This document shows positions 16,899 through 25,588 of a stretch of DNA of 64,000 nucleotides, piece by piece. Source of the DNA: Winogradskyella schleiferi (lineage in GTDB: Bacteria; Bacteroidota; Bacteroidia; Flavobacteriales; Flavobacteriaceae); the NCBI RefSeq assembly GCF_013394655.1, contig NZ_CP053351.1, positions 3,006,501-3,070,500 on the forward strand, read 5' to 3'. Under the pieces are notes generated by a model. The model had not been told where the DNA came from. It saw only the letters and a list, made by a program, of their open reading frames with translations, and did not search any database. The position numbers and the translations under genes are program-made. How positions within the stretch are numbered: the stretch's first letter is position 1; the number at the start of each line of letters is the position of its first letter.

Positions 16899-18185
16899 TT
16901 AACGGCTATTGGTATTGCGATTTCGACTTCTACTTCGGTTTGAATTTTTACTATTTTTAGAGGAATTCCGAGAACTGTTTCTAGAATTAGAATTCCGACC
17001 ACGACCTTGGTTTCTATTCTGACCTGGCTTAATTGGTTCCGTTGACGCATTAGGATCAGGTTCAAAACCTTCAACAATTTCGACTTCAATGGATTCCCCA
17101 ATCAACTTTTCTATGCCTTTTAAATACGTAGTTTCATCTGCACTTACCAATGATATGGCTTGTCCTTCTGCTCCTGCTCTACCGGTTCTGCCAATTCTAT
17201 GCACGTAATCTTCGGAGATGTTTGGCAATTCAAAATTAATAACATGAGGCAACAATGGAATATCCAAGCCTCTTGCTGCAATATCTGTAGCTACCAAAAC
17301 TCTTACGGAACCATTCTTAAAGCCCGCTAAAGCTTTAGTACGCGCACCTTGGCTTTTATTTCCATGAATAGCAGCAGCTGTAATACCAGCACTAATCATC
17401 TTTTTACAAAGTTTGTTGGCACCGTGTTTTGTTCTTGTAAAGACTAAGACTTGTTTCCAGTTACCTTCAGAAATTAACTTTATGATTAAGTTCGTTTTTT
17501 TCCCTTTGGCAACTCTGTAAACCTTTTGTTCTATAACTTCGACCGCTGTATTTTCTGGCGTGGCTTCAACCTGCACAGGATGATTAAGGATTGAATACGC
17601 CAACTTCTTTATATCCTTAGAAAATGTAGCTGAGAACATTAGGTTTTGTCTTTTGTTAGGTATCAATTTCATAATACGTTCAATATCACGCAAAAAACCC
17701 ATGTCCAACATACGATCGGCTTCGTCTAAAACAAATATTTCAACCTTTTTTAAAGATAACAAACCTTGATTTTCCAAATCAATTAAACGTCCTGGAGTGG
17801 CTACCAAAACATCTACACCTTGATTTAATTTATTCACTTGTGGATTCTGGTTGACGCCACCAAAAATCACAGCACTTCTAATATTTAAAAACTCGCTGTA
17901 TTCTTTAACATTAGCATGGACCTGTGCGGCCAACTCACGTGTTGGCGTTAAAATCAAAGCTCTTATTGGTCGGTGTCTTTGCTCTGGTCCTTTAGATAAA
18001 AGATGAAGCATTGGCAAAGTGAAACCAGCTGTTTTTCCTGTTCCGGTTTGTGCTGATGCTAAAACATCTTTTCCTTCTAAAACAGGAGGAATAGCTTTGG
18101 CTTGTATAGGCGATGGTGTTTCGTATCCTTTTTTACTAATTGCTTTAAGTAATGGCTCAGATAAGCCCAATGATTTGAATGACAT
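16899..18185 (-). CDS. DEAD-box RNA helicase (RhlE-like)
   Basis: The 428-residue ATP-dependent RNA helicase has all motifs in order: Q motif SPIQAKAIP (25-33), Walker A AQTGTGKT (45-52), PTRELA (81-86), DEAD (154-157), SAT (about 184-186), and [10 protein letters not shown] near residue 331. The C-terminal tail (about 385-428) is disordered Arg/Asn/Ser, typical of RNA-binding extensions of the RhlE group. It probably works in ribosome assembly or RNA decay and cold adaptation. Two small genes follow it at once. Confidence 0.95.
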   Translation of the reverse strand: MSFKSLGLSEPLLKAISKKGYETPSPIQAKAIPPVLEGKDVLASAQTGTGKTAGFTLPMLHLLSKGPEQRHRPIRALILTPTRELAAQVHANVKEYSEFLNIRSAVIFGGVNQNPQVNKLNQGVDVLVATPGRLIDLENQGLLSLKKVEIFVLDEADRMLDMGFLRDIERIMKLIPNKRQNLMFSATFSKDIKKLAYSILNHPVQVEATPENTAVEVIEQKVYRVAKGKKTNLIIKLISEGNWKQVLVFTRTKHGANKLCKKMISAGITAAAIHGNKSQGARTKALAGFKNGSVRVLVATDIAARGLDIPLLPHVINFELPNISEDYVHRIGRTGRAGAEGQAISLVSADETTYLKGIEKLIGESIEVEIVEGFEPDPNASTEPIKPGQNRNQGRGRNSNSRNSSRNSSKNSKNSNRSRSRNRNTNSR

Positions 18186-18291
18186 ATATAAAGTTTATGA
18201 AGCAAACTCTATTTTTTATTTTTAGGTCACTCCTTTAATTCGGCGCGAAGGTACAGTTAATTATCCCGTTGGTATCTTAAATAGGACTTTA

Positions 18292-19095
18292 TTATTTTGA
18301 AGTGCTCAAAGACTGCTTTAATTTCAGGAATGGATTGGTTGCCCGATTTTTATAGCCATGAATCCCAGTACTAATCAATAAAATAGCGGCACCTATAAAA
18401 GCAGCATATAAAATTATCGCGTTAGTGCCCTTATTCGCTATACCAATTGCTATCAATGCCCAAGCACCTACAGCGGCAAACTCGCGCATATTACGTTTCC
18501 AAAGCACGTATTGGTTGATTATTAAGGCTGCCACAATCATAATAATTGTCCAAACGGATTCTGAAAGCCCAAAACCATCCCAACCCAGTTTAACCAAATA
18601 ACTCGAAATATTTACTATACTCGCCACAGTTACCCAGCCGGAATAAATCACAAATGGCCACCAAAGGCATAAAATAGTTGGAAATGGTTCATCGTCTAAT
18701 TCCATGCGATTATTGATTACAATTTTAACCAAGGCCATCAAAAGCAAAAATATTAACACACAAGATAAACCCGTATACTCATAAACCCAAGCAAACACCC
18801 AAATGGAATTGAACACGCAAGACAGCACAAACCACCAACCTGTTTTTAGAACAAAATCATCATTTGCCACACTTACAAAAAGGCTTCTGCCTTGGTAAAC
18901 GACAAAGCCAAACAGCAGCAAATAAATAATGCCCCAAATTGAAAAGGCATAACCTGCAGGCGTAAACAACGAATTGTAACTATCAGATATTTCCCCAATA
19001 GTAGTGTTATTTAAGGCACCTGTAACGGAAACGTAATTAATGATTATAACGATGATGAAAGCAATAGCATTGGCTATTTGTAGTGTTTTTTTCAT
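18292..19095 (-). CDS. TspO/MBR-related tryptophan-rich membrane protein
   Basis: The 267-residue protein has about eight hydrophobic segments and the TspO-type landmark FTPAGYAFSIWGIIYLLL (about 45-62) and many Trp residues, including CLWWPFVIYSGWV. It is longer than classical TspO (about 160), so it is a related branch. TspO proteins bind porphyrins or similar ligands. It is monocistronic and divergent from the GNAT gene. Confidence 0.8.
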   Translation of the reverse strand: MKKTLQIANAIAFIIVIIINYVSVTGALNNTTIGEISDSYNSLFTPAGYAFSIWGIIYLLLFGFVVYQGRSLFVSVANDDFVLKTGWWFVLSCVFNSIWVFAWVYEYTGLSCVLIFLLLMALVKIVINNRMELDDEPFPTILCLWWPFVIYSGWVTVASIVNISSYLVKLGWDGFGLSESVWTIIMIVAALIINQYVLWKRNMREFAAVGAWALIAIGIANKGTNAIILYAAFIGAAILLISTGIHGYKNRATNPFLKLKQSLSTSK

Positions 19096-19242
19096 GTTTA
19101 ACTATTTTTATACAAGTTAAAGGTTTTAAATATTGAATGCAATATTTTTAAGGTTTTACGCTATAAAGAAATTCAATTAACTTTGTTTGACGTTATGATG
19201 CTACCAAAACACCACTAAAGACCATAGCCAAACTTAAAGACC

Positions 19243-19779
19243 ATGAACTTTACACCTTTTCCTGAATTAGTATCAAACCGTCTTTTTCTTAGAAACATAT
19301 TTCCTTCCGACCATGCAGAGCTTCTTTATCTACGTTCAGACAAGACACTTAATAAATATATTGAAAGACCTGAGCACAGACAAACAAAAACAACGGCCGA
19401 CGCTATAAAATTTATAAAAGAACTTAACGAAAATATCCAAAATAACACCTCAATTGCTTGGGGAATAACCTTAAAAAACAAACCACAAATCATTGGTACT
19501 ATTTGTTTATGGAATTTCTCAAAAAATAAAGCCTTTGCTGAAGTTGGTTTTGACTTGCATTCTGAATTTCAAGGAAAAGGCATTATGACTGAAGCTTTAA
19601 AGTTAATTTTAGATTTTGGGTTTAATACGCTAAAACTACATAAAATAGAAGCTTTTACACATCGCGAAAATAAAAGTTCTAAAAAGCTATTACTCAAAAA
19701 TGGGTTTGATTTGATTACAGATAGAAAAGATATGGATAATGTGTGTAATGTTATCTTTGAGATTAAAAATTTAGTATAG
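19243..19779 (+). CDS. GNAT family N-acetyltransferase (RimJ/RimL-like)
   Basis: The 178-residue protein has the usual RimJ-like layout: SNRLFLRNIFPSDH at the start, a central IIGTICLWNF strand and FAEVGFDLHSEFQGKGIM, the acetyl-CoA-binding Q/G-x-G region (about 105-120), then HKIEAFTHRENKSSKKLL. Such enzymes acetylate the N-terminus of ribosomal proteins or small molecules; the substrate is unknown. Confidence 0.9.
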   Translation: MNFTPFPELVSNRLFLRNIFPSDHAELLYLRSDKTLNKYIERPEHRQTKTTADAIKFIKELNENIQNNTSIAWGITLKNKPQIIGTICLWNFSKNKAFAEVGFDLHSEFQGKGIMTEALKLILDFGFNTLKLHKIEAFTHRENKSSKKLLLKNGFDLITDRKDMDNVCNVIFEIKNLV

Positions 19780-20014
19780 ATTCATCAAACCTTAAGCAAT
19801 TGATTGCGGCTTATCTTTCTAAAATGTTTCAGCTAACTTCGTTTACTTGTGTTGAACATGTTTTATCAATAACATCCAAACACATTTAAATGATAAAAAT
19901 CCACTATTACATCCTAATTATAATATTGTTATTTTTACAGGATAACAGTAACAAAAACTTGCTATATCCTGAATTATTTACGGGATATGAGTAATAAAAG
20001 TTACTATATCACGA
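19780..20014. other. intergenic, no gene seen
   Basis: These bases between the GNAT gene and the serine hydrolase terminator are AT-rich and hold the partial repeated words GATAACAGTAAC and GCTATATCCTG..GGGATATGAG. A decayed repeat is possible; nothing coding is recognisable. Confidence 0.4.
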
Positions 20015-20028
20015 GTTGTAGCACATTA
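20002..20028. repeat. copy 1 of an inverted short repeat flanking the hydrolase/LytTR group
   Basis: CTATATCACGAGTTGTAGCA is matched in opposite orientation at 23061-23090 (complement reads TATATACGGATGTTGTAGCA). The exact shared core is GTTGTAGCAC. It is 3 kb from its mate, and the serine hydrolase and two-component genes lie in between. Confidence 0.5.
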
Positions 20029-20036
20029 CGCGCAAA

Positions 20037-20071
20037 AACAGTGAATGCCTCTAGATTAGTCATTCACTGTT
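20037..20071 (-). terminator. terminator of the serine hydrolase gene
   Basis: AACAGTGAATG (20037-20047) and CATTCACTGTT (20061-20071) are exact inverted repeats with a 13-base loop; on the minus strand a TTTTT run follows. It lies 19 bp after the hydrolase stop. Confidence 0.85.
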
Positions 20072-20089
20072 AAAATAAAAGAAATACAA

Positions 20090-21178
20090 TTAGTTACTTT
20101 CATGCCATTGAGCCCAATCTTTCATACTTCCAAATAAGACATTCCTTCCATTAGAGCCATTGGTAAGTATAATAATACCAGATTTTGATTTAAAATCGAG
20201 CATGAAACCAGAATGCCAACCTTCGTTAGAACCTCCATGACCGTTCAATGTGAAATCTCCAAAACGATTCATCTCCATATAACCCATACCGTAATTTCCA
20301 TTTGATATTTCAGTTGGTGCAGTTAAAAGTGAAATACTTTTTTTAGATAATACAGGGTTTCTTGAAAATGATGCTTTTGCAAATAGAATTAGATCATCTA
20401 TGGTTGTATGTAAACCCGCTGCTGCTTGCGCATTAAAAAGGCGCAACGGAATTTCCTTTGCTTCTTCATCATACGCTTTAGAAGAGTTTTTTAATATCTT
20501 TTTATTGATATCGAAACTTGTATGTTTCATTTTTAAAGGCTTAAATATGTTTTTTTGCATATAATCTGCAAACGATTTACCAGTCACCTCTTCAATAACT
20601 AGTTGCAAAATAGAATAGCCTCCACCAGAATACTGCCATTTACTTTCCGGCTCCATAATAAGCTTTACGGCTTCATCTGGATTGGAAGTTCCCGATAGTG
20701 ATTGCCTAATGGATGTTAATTCATTTTTAGATTCATACCCATTATAACCATGCACAGATAAACCAGCTGTATGCTGTAATAAATTTCTAATGGTTACTTT
20801 ATTAGCATCAAACTCACTAGCTGGCAATTTCCACCCAGAAATATAATTGGAAGCAGGAGCGTCTAATCGAAGACTTCCTTCTTCTACTAATTTCATAATT
20901 CCCCAAGCGGTAAACATTTTTGATATAGATCCAATATTAAAGCCTGTTGCACTGCTAACAGCTTCTCCGCTTTTTATATCAGAAAATCCATATCCTTTTT
21001 TAATAATTACTTGATCATTTTTAATAACTGCGATTGCCATACCAGGCACGTTATGCTCTTTTAAAGCAATAGCTGTAGATTCATCTAAGGTTTTTTGTAG
21101 CTCCTTTTCTGCTGTCATTTGTGCATTAACGAATAAAGTAGAAAATGCCATTGTAATAAATGTAATTAAAGTTTTCAT
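20090..21178 (-). CDS. secreted serine hydrolase, beta-lactamase/class C family
   Basis: The 362-residue protein has a signal peptide (1-20, ends VNAQ) and the penicillin-recognising motifs in order: SISK (Ser84 nucleophile, Lys87), YSG with Tyr183, and HGG (314-316) in LNGHGGSNEGW. These enzymes include D-Ala carboxypeptidases, esterases and D-amino-acid peptidases; substrate unknown. It is transcribed away from a LytS-like kinase gene 228 bp off, and the shared region may be a control point for both. Confidence 0.9.
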   Translation of the reverse strand: MKTLITFITMAFSTLFVNAQMTAEKELQKTLDESTAIALKEHNVPGMAIAVIKNDQVIIKKGYGFSDIKSGEAVSSATGFNIGSISKMFTAWGIMKLVEEGSLRLDAPASNYISGWKLPASEFDANKVTIRNLLQHTAGLSVHGYNGYESKNELTSIRQSLSGTSNPDEAVKLIMEPESKWQYSGGGYSILQLVIEEVTGKSFADYMQKNIFKPLKMKHTSFDINKKILKNSSKAYDEEAKEIPLRLFNAQAAAGLHTTIDDLILFAKASFSRNPVLSKKSISLLTAPTEISNGNYGMGYMEMNRFGDFTLNGHGGSNEGWHSGFMLDFKSKSGIIILTNGSNGRNVLFGSMKDWAQWHESN

Positions 21179-21202
21179 ATGTTTTATGTTTTAAATTTGA
21201 TG

Positions 21203-21210
21203 CAAACCTA
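21203..21210 (-). promoter_or_regulatory. candidate -7 box for the serine hydrolase gene
   Basis: TAGGTTTG on the minus strand matches TAnnTTTG, 25 nt before the start codon, the same distance seen for other candidate promoters in this window. Confidence 0.4.
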
Positions 21211-21406
21211 GAACTGAATATTTGTGATTTAGAACTATTTTGATGAAGTACAAGTACTAAATGTTATACGTCTCTTTCTGATATTTAAAGTACCTTTATC
21301 ATCTAACATGATCCGTTTGCAATATGAAAAGAGCCGTTCATAAAATAAAAGCTGTACCCTTGAATTCGCAACATAGATTTGTGTCAAAATCATAAATAAA
21401 TATATC

Positions 21407-22357
21407 ATGACACACAAAAAACTATTTAAAACATCGGCAATTGTATCAGGGATCATCCTTGTATTGATGCTGATCTTAAGAAACGCGCAAAGCGAAATTT
21501 TTACAGTACTTTCAGGATCATTAGGCTTAGTGATCTTTTATACACTTTTATATTACCTTTTTCAAACTGAAAAAATAAAATTTGGAGCGACTAATCCAAC
21601 CCTAAAATATCTTTTCTTCGGAATTAGCATTCCCTTATTAGTTTACGGCGTACAAGTAACTACAGGAACGGATGGGTTTTTTAAAAACATCATTAAAATT
21701 GCCTTATTTATTGAAATGGCGTATTTAATTTTCTATTGGGTTTATAAATATCGAAGAGGTATTCAGCAATTAAAAAGTGATAAACTAGAAGCAGAATTAA
21801 TGCTCTTAAAAAATCAAATAAATCCTCATTTTTTCTTTAACACCTTAAATAATTTATATTCCCTAATAAAGAAAGATGCAGATGCAGCACAAGACTACGT
21901 TTTAAAGCTATCTGATTTAATGCGATTTACTATTTACGATAGTGGTAAAGAAAGCGTAATGTTAAAAGATGAAGTTAGTTATTTAATTAACTTTATTGAC
22001 TTACAAACGGCCAGATACCATAAAGATATTGATGTTAATTTTGAAAAAACGATTAAGAATTCAGATGCTAGTATAGCGCCTTTACTGTTTATCATCTTAT
22101 TAGAAAACGCCTTTAAGCATGGTGTTGAAAGGGCAACTGAAAATGCATTTGTTCATGTAAAACTTATAGAAGATGATAGTAAAGTAAGTTTTGCAGTCAA
22201 GAATAATTATGATGTTGAAGACACTTCAGAAAATGAAGGCATTGGACTCAAAAACTTAAAAGATCGCTTAAATTTATTATATCCAGACACTCATAAATTG
22301 CATAATAGTATTGAAGAAAACATCTATTCAACAACATTAGAAATATATAAGAAATGA
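21407..22357 (+). CDS. LytS/YehU-type sensor histidine kinase
   Basis: The 316-residue membrane kinase has four hydrophobic segments in its first 112 residues, then a short coiled coil and the His_kinase domain with phosphoacceptor His141 in NQINPHFFFNTLNNLYSL. The ATPase part shows LLENAFKHG (N box) and NEGIGLKNLKDRL. No separate sensory domain is present, so the membrane part must sense. Its stop overlaps the start of the LytTR regulator by 4 bp, which makes the pair certain. Confidence 0.93.
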   Translation: MTHKKLFKTSAIVSGIILVLMLILRNAQSEIFTVLSGSLGLVIFYTLLYYLFQTEKIKFGATNPTLKYLFFGISIPLLVYGVQVTTGTDGFFKNIIKIALFIEMAYLIFYWVYKYRRGIQQLKSDKLEAELMLLKNQINPHFFFNTLNNLYSLIKKDADAAQDYVLKLSDLMRFTIYDSGKESVMLKDEVSYLINFIDLQTARYHKDIDVNFEKTIKNSDASIAPLLFIILLENAFKHGVERATENAFVHVKLIEDDSKVSFAVKNNYDVEDTSENEGIGLKNLKDRLNLLYPDTHKLHNSIEENIYSTTLEIYKK

Positions 22358-23052
22358 TAAAATATATAATTGTAGACGATGAGACAGCCTCGCATGATAA
22401 TATTAAAGATTATGCGAGTAATCTGTCGTATTTATCCTTTCAAAAAAGTTGTTATAATGCTTTTGAAGCTCTTGAGTATTTAAATAAACATTCTATTGAC
22501 CTTATCTTTTTAGATATTAATATGCCTAAACTTTCTGGTTTAGAGTTTTTAAAAACACTTTCTAATCAGCCAAAGATAATCATTACCACAGCCTATGAAG
22601 AATTTGCTTTAGAAGGTTATGAGTTGAATATTGAAGATTATTTATTAAAGCCATTTAATTTTAGTCGTTTTGTAAAATCTGTTAGTAAAGTTTCTGATGC
22701 ATTGGCTAATAAATCCATATCAATACAAAATTCTGAAAATAATGAAGACGCTAAAATTTTTATAAAAGAAGATAAAAAATACTATCAGATTAAGCTTAAT
22801 GACATTCTATTTATAGAAGCCTATGGAAATTATGTGAAAATTAATATGGTTGACAGAATAATCGTTTCACATCAAACCTTAACATCCTTTACTCATAATT
22901 TGCCTGTAAATCAATTTATAAGAGTACATAAATCGTTTATAATTTCAATAGATAAAATTGAACTCATAGAAGGCAATAGAATCGATATTCAGAATCATAA
23001 GATTCCAATAGGCAAAATGTATAAGCTTAATGTAAATCGATTAATAAAATAA
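22354..23052 (+). CDS. LytTR-type response regulator
   Basis: The 232-residue regulator has an N-terminal receiver (Asp54 phosphoacceptor in IFLDINMPKLSG, Thr in ITTAYEE, Lys in YLLKPF) and a C-terminal LytTR DNA-binding domain (about 130-232) with YGNYVKIN and FIRVHKSFIISID. It is translationally coupled to the kinase by a 4-bp overlap. LytTR regulators usually bind paired direct repeats; the 228-bp region before the divergent serine hydrolase is a natural target, not shown. Confidence 0.94.
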   Translation: MIKYIIVDDETASHDNIKDYASNLSYLSFQKSCYNAFEALEYLNKHSIDLIFLDINMPKLSGLEFLKTLSNQPKIIITTAYEEFALEGYELNIEDYLLKPFNFSRFVKSVSKVSDALANKSISIQNSENNEDAKIFIKEDKKYYQIKLNDILFIEAYGNYVKINMVDRIIVSHQTLTSFTHNLPVNQFIRVHKSFIISIDKIELIEGNRIDIQNHKIPIGKMYKLNVNRLIK

Positions 23053-23060
23053 AATTTTTC

Positions 23061-23090
23061 AAAAACGTGCTACAACATCCGTATATAACA
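23061..23090. repeat. copy 2 of an inverted short repeat after the LytTR gene
   Basis: The sequence AAAAACGTGCTACAACATCC then GTATATAAC is the reverse complement partner of the word at 20002-20028. The exact shared core is GTGCTACAAC. It begins 9 bp after the regulator stop. Confidence 0.5.
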
Positions 23091-23241
23091 AATAAAAATA
23101 AGTGTCCTTTACATATTGCTACCTAGATTTTTTTATTCCCTAAGTTTATTAATTACCTTTTTAAGTTAATGCGAATGCTTATATAAAATATTACTGAAGT
23201 TCTGTTTTAAATATTTTACTTAGCAAGTGTTCGCTTTTTTA

Positions 23242-23865
23242 TTATTTCGAAACCAAATAAATCAAGTTACCAATACCAACCACACCAGTAAGACAACCAA
23301 TAATAAAATCCATTTTAGTGGCGATATACGTTAATTTATGTTCAATTTTACTTGCTACAGTCGCATAAACTGAATATAAGAAAAAGGAGCCCAAGGTAGA
23401 ACCCACTGAAAAGTATAAACTATTTTTAAAAGAGTATTCAAAATACTCCAACCCTATTAAAAACGAAATTGTGGTAAAGTAAAACGGAATGGCGATCATA
23501 TTTAGCGACGACATGACGATACCATGCACATAGGCTTTTGATTTGTCAATTTCAACTTTCTTTTCCTGTTTGTTGGACTTAAAGTGTAATCTAAAAAAAT
23601 TGAAGGAGAGCAGAATCAATATCCCAGTACCCACTTTTTGAATCAGTGTGATGTATTCTGAATTTTCCATTAAAATACTGGAAAAATAAGCACCAATATT
23701 CGCTTGAAAGAATAACACGGTAGCATAACCACCAATGAGAAAGTAAGCCGATTTTCTGCCACTTTTTAAACTGAATTTGACAACAGTCATATTTAAAAAA
23801 CTAGGTGTGATACTGCCCAAAGAAGCAACTACAAACCCTAAGAGCAAACAGGTAATTAATGTCAT
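23242..23865 (-). CDS. LysE family translocator
   Basis: The 207-residue membrane protein has six hydrophobic segments and the family's early GxxxPG-like region (FVVASLGSITPSFLNMTVV) plus a late GCLTGVVGIGNLIYLV segment. LysE/RhtB exporters move amino acids or similar small molecules out of the cell. The usual P-G motif is weak (SITPSF), so the substrate may be unusual. It stands alone. Confidence 0.8.
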   Translation of the reverse strand: MTLITCLLLGFVVASLGSITPSFLNMTVVKFSLKSGRKSAYFLIGGYATVLFFQANIGAYFSSILMENSEYITLIQKVGTGILILLSFNFFRLHFKSNKQEKKVEIDKSKAYVHGIVMSSLNMIAIPFYFTTISFLIGLEYFEYSFKNSLYFSVGSTLGSFFLYSVYATVASKIEHKLTYIATKMDFIIGCLTGVVGIGNLIYLVSK

Positions 23866-23999
23866 ATAATATATCTAAACACAAATAAACAGTTTAAGGC
23901 ATCAATAGTTTACTGCATTTACAATTTAATTTGGCTCGAATGGATTAGAAAATTTTCGCAAGTATTAACTTAAAAGATTTGAGAGATGAGAGGGAAATT

Positions 24000-24055
24000 G
24001 ACGGAAGACGGATGACCGAAGACCGAAGACCGAAGACTGAGGACTGAGGACTGAG
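24000..24055. repeat. heptamer array (eight units)
   Basis: Eight 7-bp units run back to back: GACGGAA, GACGGAT, three GACCGAA and three GACTGAG. The units grade from one variant to the next, as a slipping tandem array would. It lies 13 bp after the glycosylase gene's stop. Confidence 0.85.
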
Positions 24056-24068
24056 TTAAAGAAATTGA

Positions 24069-24752
24069 CTAAAAAAATTCAGAATACTGCATCACCCTAA
24101 AATCAAAGGTGTTGAAATTGGGGTTTTTGGCCTGGAGTTGTTTGTATAAGGGCAATCTGCTAATTGAAATATTTGCTGCTCCTGAACCTGAGGTTAGAGA
24201 AACGGTTTTAATGGTTCTAACTTTTTTAGATGTTTCGCGCTGCTCAGAATGACATAAGGAGAATTTATGAATTCGTGGCACTTCATTGTTCACCAGTTCT
24301 AGTTTTAGATTGTAGTCTTTGAGATGTCTTCTAAAAAAGTATTCTGGGCCGTTTTTGCTATTGCCACCAGTAAATAAAATCGTTTCTATATGGGGAAATT
24401 GTTTTAAATAACCGACTACATCCCGTAGTTTTATATTTTGCATGCCTAAATCTGACGCATCAATTTTTTCGCGTTCTGCACTTTCTACGATGTCGCATAT
24501 GCCTATTTTGTTTTCTATTAAAAACGTTTTACGTTGGTCTATGGCCTTTTGGGAATTATCGAATCGTAAATTGAGATTATGGATTTTATCTATAAACAAC
24601 CACAGCGAATTATAATAGCTACCATAGCAAAAATCGACATCTTTTTCTAGTAGTTCTCCTGTAGAAAATCTTGGTGGTGGCAAGGTACCGACAATCAGTT
24701 TCTTAGTATCTTTCTGGATGAAGGGTTGGTATGGGTGTTGGTGTAAAAACAT
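24069..24752 (-). CDS. uracil-DNA glycosylase superfamily protein with in-frame repeat insertion
   Basis: The 227-residue protein resembles a small-molecule/DNA-glycosylase-like family: motif GTLPPPRF (22-29), YGSYYNSLW (43-51), ILFTGGNSKNG and VSLTSGSGAAN (184-194), and a C-terminal FNTFDFRVMQYSEFF. The segment LCHSEQRETSKKV (166-178) looks foreign: it is the translation of a dispersed intergenic repeat (see the repeat entry) between strands that are adjacent in relatives as I recall them. The stop-start overlap with the upstream TPR gene (TAATG) indicates coupling. If the insertion disturbs the active site is unknown. Confidence 0.8.
   Translation of the reverse strand: MFLHQHPYQPFIQKDTKKLIVGTLPPPRFSTGELLEKDVDFCYGSYYNSLWLFIDKIHNLNLRFDNSQKAIDQRKTFLIENKIGICDIVESAEREKIDASDLGMQNIKLRDVVGYLKQFPHIETILFTGGNSKNGPEYFFRRHLKDYNLKLELVNNEVPRIHKFSLCHSEQRETSKKVRTIKTVSLTSGSGAANISISRLPLYKQLQAKNPNFNTFDFRVMQYSEFF
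24222..24257 (-). repeat. dispersed repeat (ATTCTGAGC..GCGAA type) inside a reading frame
   Basis: On the minus strand the DNA reads CATTCTGAGCAGCGCGAAAC and then ATCT, the pattern of a common flavobacterial intergenic repeat; its translation gives the CHSEQRE word well known from such repeats. Here it is in frame in the glycosylase gene. Confidence 0.65.
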
Positions 24753-25474
24753 TACAAGGTTTTTAGCAAACGCTCAACCTCAACAATAGTATTTCTGTAA
24801 ATACCTCTATTTGGTTTAGTCATGTTTTGGGATTCTGTATGAATTTTCTCCAGCAACGCCTTCCCTTCTTCTACACGACTATTTTCTAGATAAAATTTTG
24901 CCAATTCTAAACGTTCATTATAATTGGAATACGGTCTGTCAACTTGCTTTAATTGCACTTCTGCCTGTTCTGTTTTTCCCAATTCTTTTAAAGCCATACC
25001 GTAAAAAAATTGTTGTTCAGAACCTTTAAATTCAGTTTTGTCTTGTATGGCTTCAGCATGCTCAACCACTCTAACATAATCTTTTTGTTGAAAGTAGCAC
25101 ACCATCAATTGTTGCCGAGCATATAAATCATCTTGCACTGTATCTTCTAGCGTCTTCTTATAATTTACTATGGCATTTGGTATATCTCTGTTCTGCATAT
25201 AAGCCTCAGCCAATTCAATTCTATTGGTATACGTATCCGAAAACTCAATCTTCTTTTCTAAATCTTTTATTTTCTTGGTAGGATTGATAATTGATGTAAT
25301 TTCATTCTGAACCTTATCAGCATCATTTTTATTATACACTTGGGTAATAATATAAATTAAAGAACCGATAACAGGAATAAAAAATATAAGAAAATACCAA
25401 TAATAAGGTTTATGGTTTTTATACGCATGATAAATACAAAACGCTTGAAGGGCAACAATTAAATAGTAATACAT
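24752..25474 (-). CDS. membrane-anchored TPR protein
   Basis: The 240-residue protein starts with two hydrophobic segments (about 1-15 and 24-44) like a PLDc_N-type anchor, then a short Lys-rich linker and about four TPR-like helical hairpins (IELAEAYMQNRDIPNAIVNY, then QQLMVCYFQQKDYVRVVEHA, and others). It should be a scaffold facing the cytoplasm or periplasm. It is translationally coupled to the downstream glycosylase-like gene. Confidence 0.75.
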   Translation of the reverse strand: MYYYLIVALQAFCIYHAYKNHKPYYWYFLIFFIPVIGSLIYIITQVYNKNDADKVQNEITSIINPTKKIKDLEKKIEFSDTYTNRIELAEAYMQNRDIPNAIVNYKKTLEDTVQDDLYARQQLMVCYFQQKDYVRVVEHAEAIQDKTEFKGSEQQFFYGMALKELGKTEQAEVQLKQVDRPYSNYNERLELAKFYLENSRVEEGKALLEKIHTESQNMTKPNRGIYRNTIVEVERLLKTL

Positions 25475-25555
25475 GAAAGATGGTTAGAATTTTAAATATA
25501 CTAACTTTTTAAGACTCTGGAATTAAGAATTAGCAGAAACAACAAACTAAAGACT

Positions 25556-25578
25556 TTTCAGGTTTTAAAAACCTGAAA
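25556..25578. repeat. perfect palindromic repeat TTTCAGGTTT..AAACCTGAAA
   Basis: A 10-bp perfect stem with a 3-base loop lies 11 bp downstream of the yaaA stop. Neither strand has a proper T-run after it, so it is better described as a palindromic intergenic repeat than a normal terminator. Confidence 0.7.
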
Positions 25579-25588
25579 GGCCTGAACA

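Noticed and set aside
16853..17101. 82-residue frame inside the helicase tail
   Set aside because: It is a shadow of the Arg/Asn/Ser-rich C-terminus of the helicase in another frame.
24000..24055. CRISPR array
   Set aside because: The unit is 7 bp without spacers; it is a simple tandem array.
25556..25578. Terminator after yaaA
   Set aside because: The stem is perfect but no T-run follows on either strand, so it was listed as a palindromic repeat.
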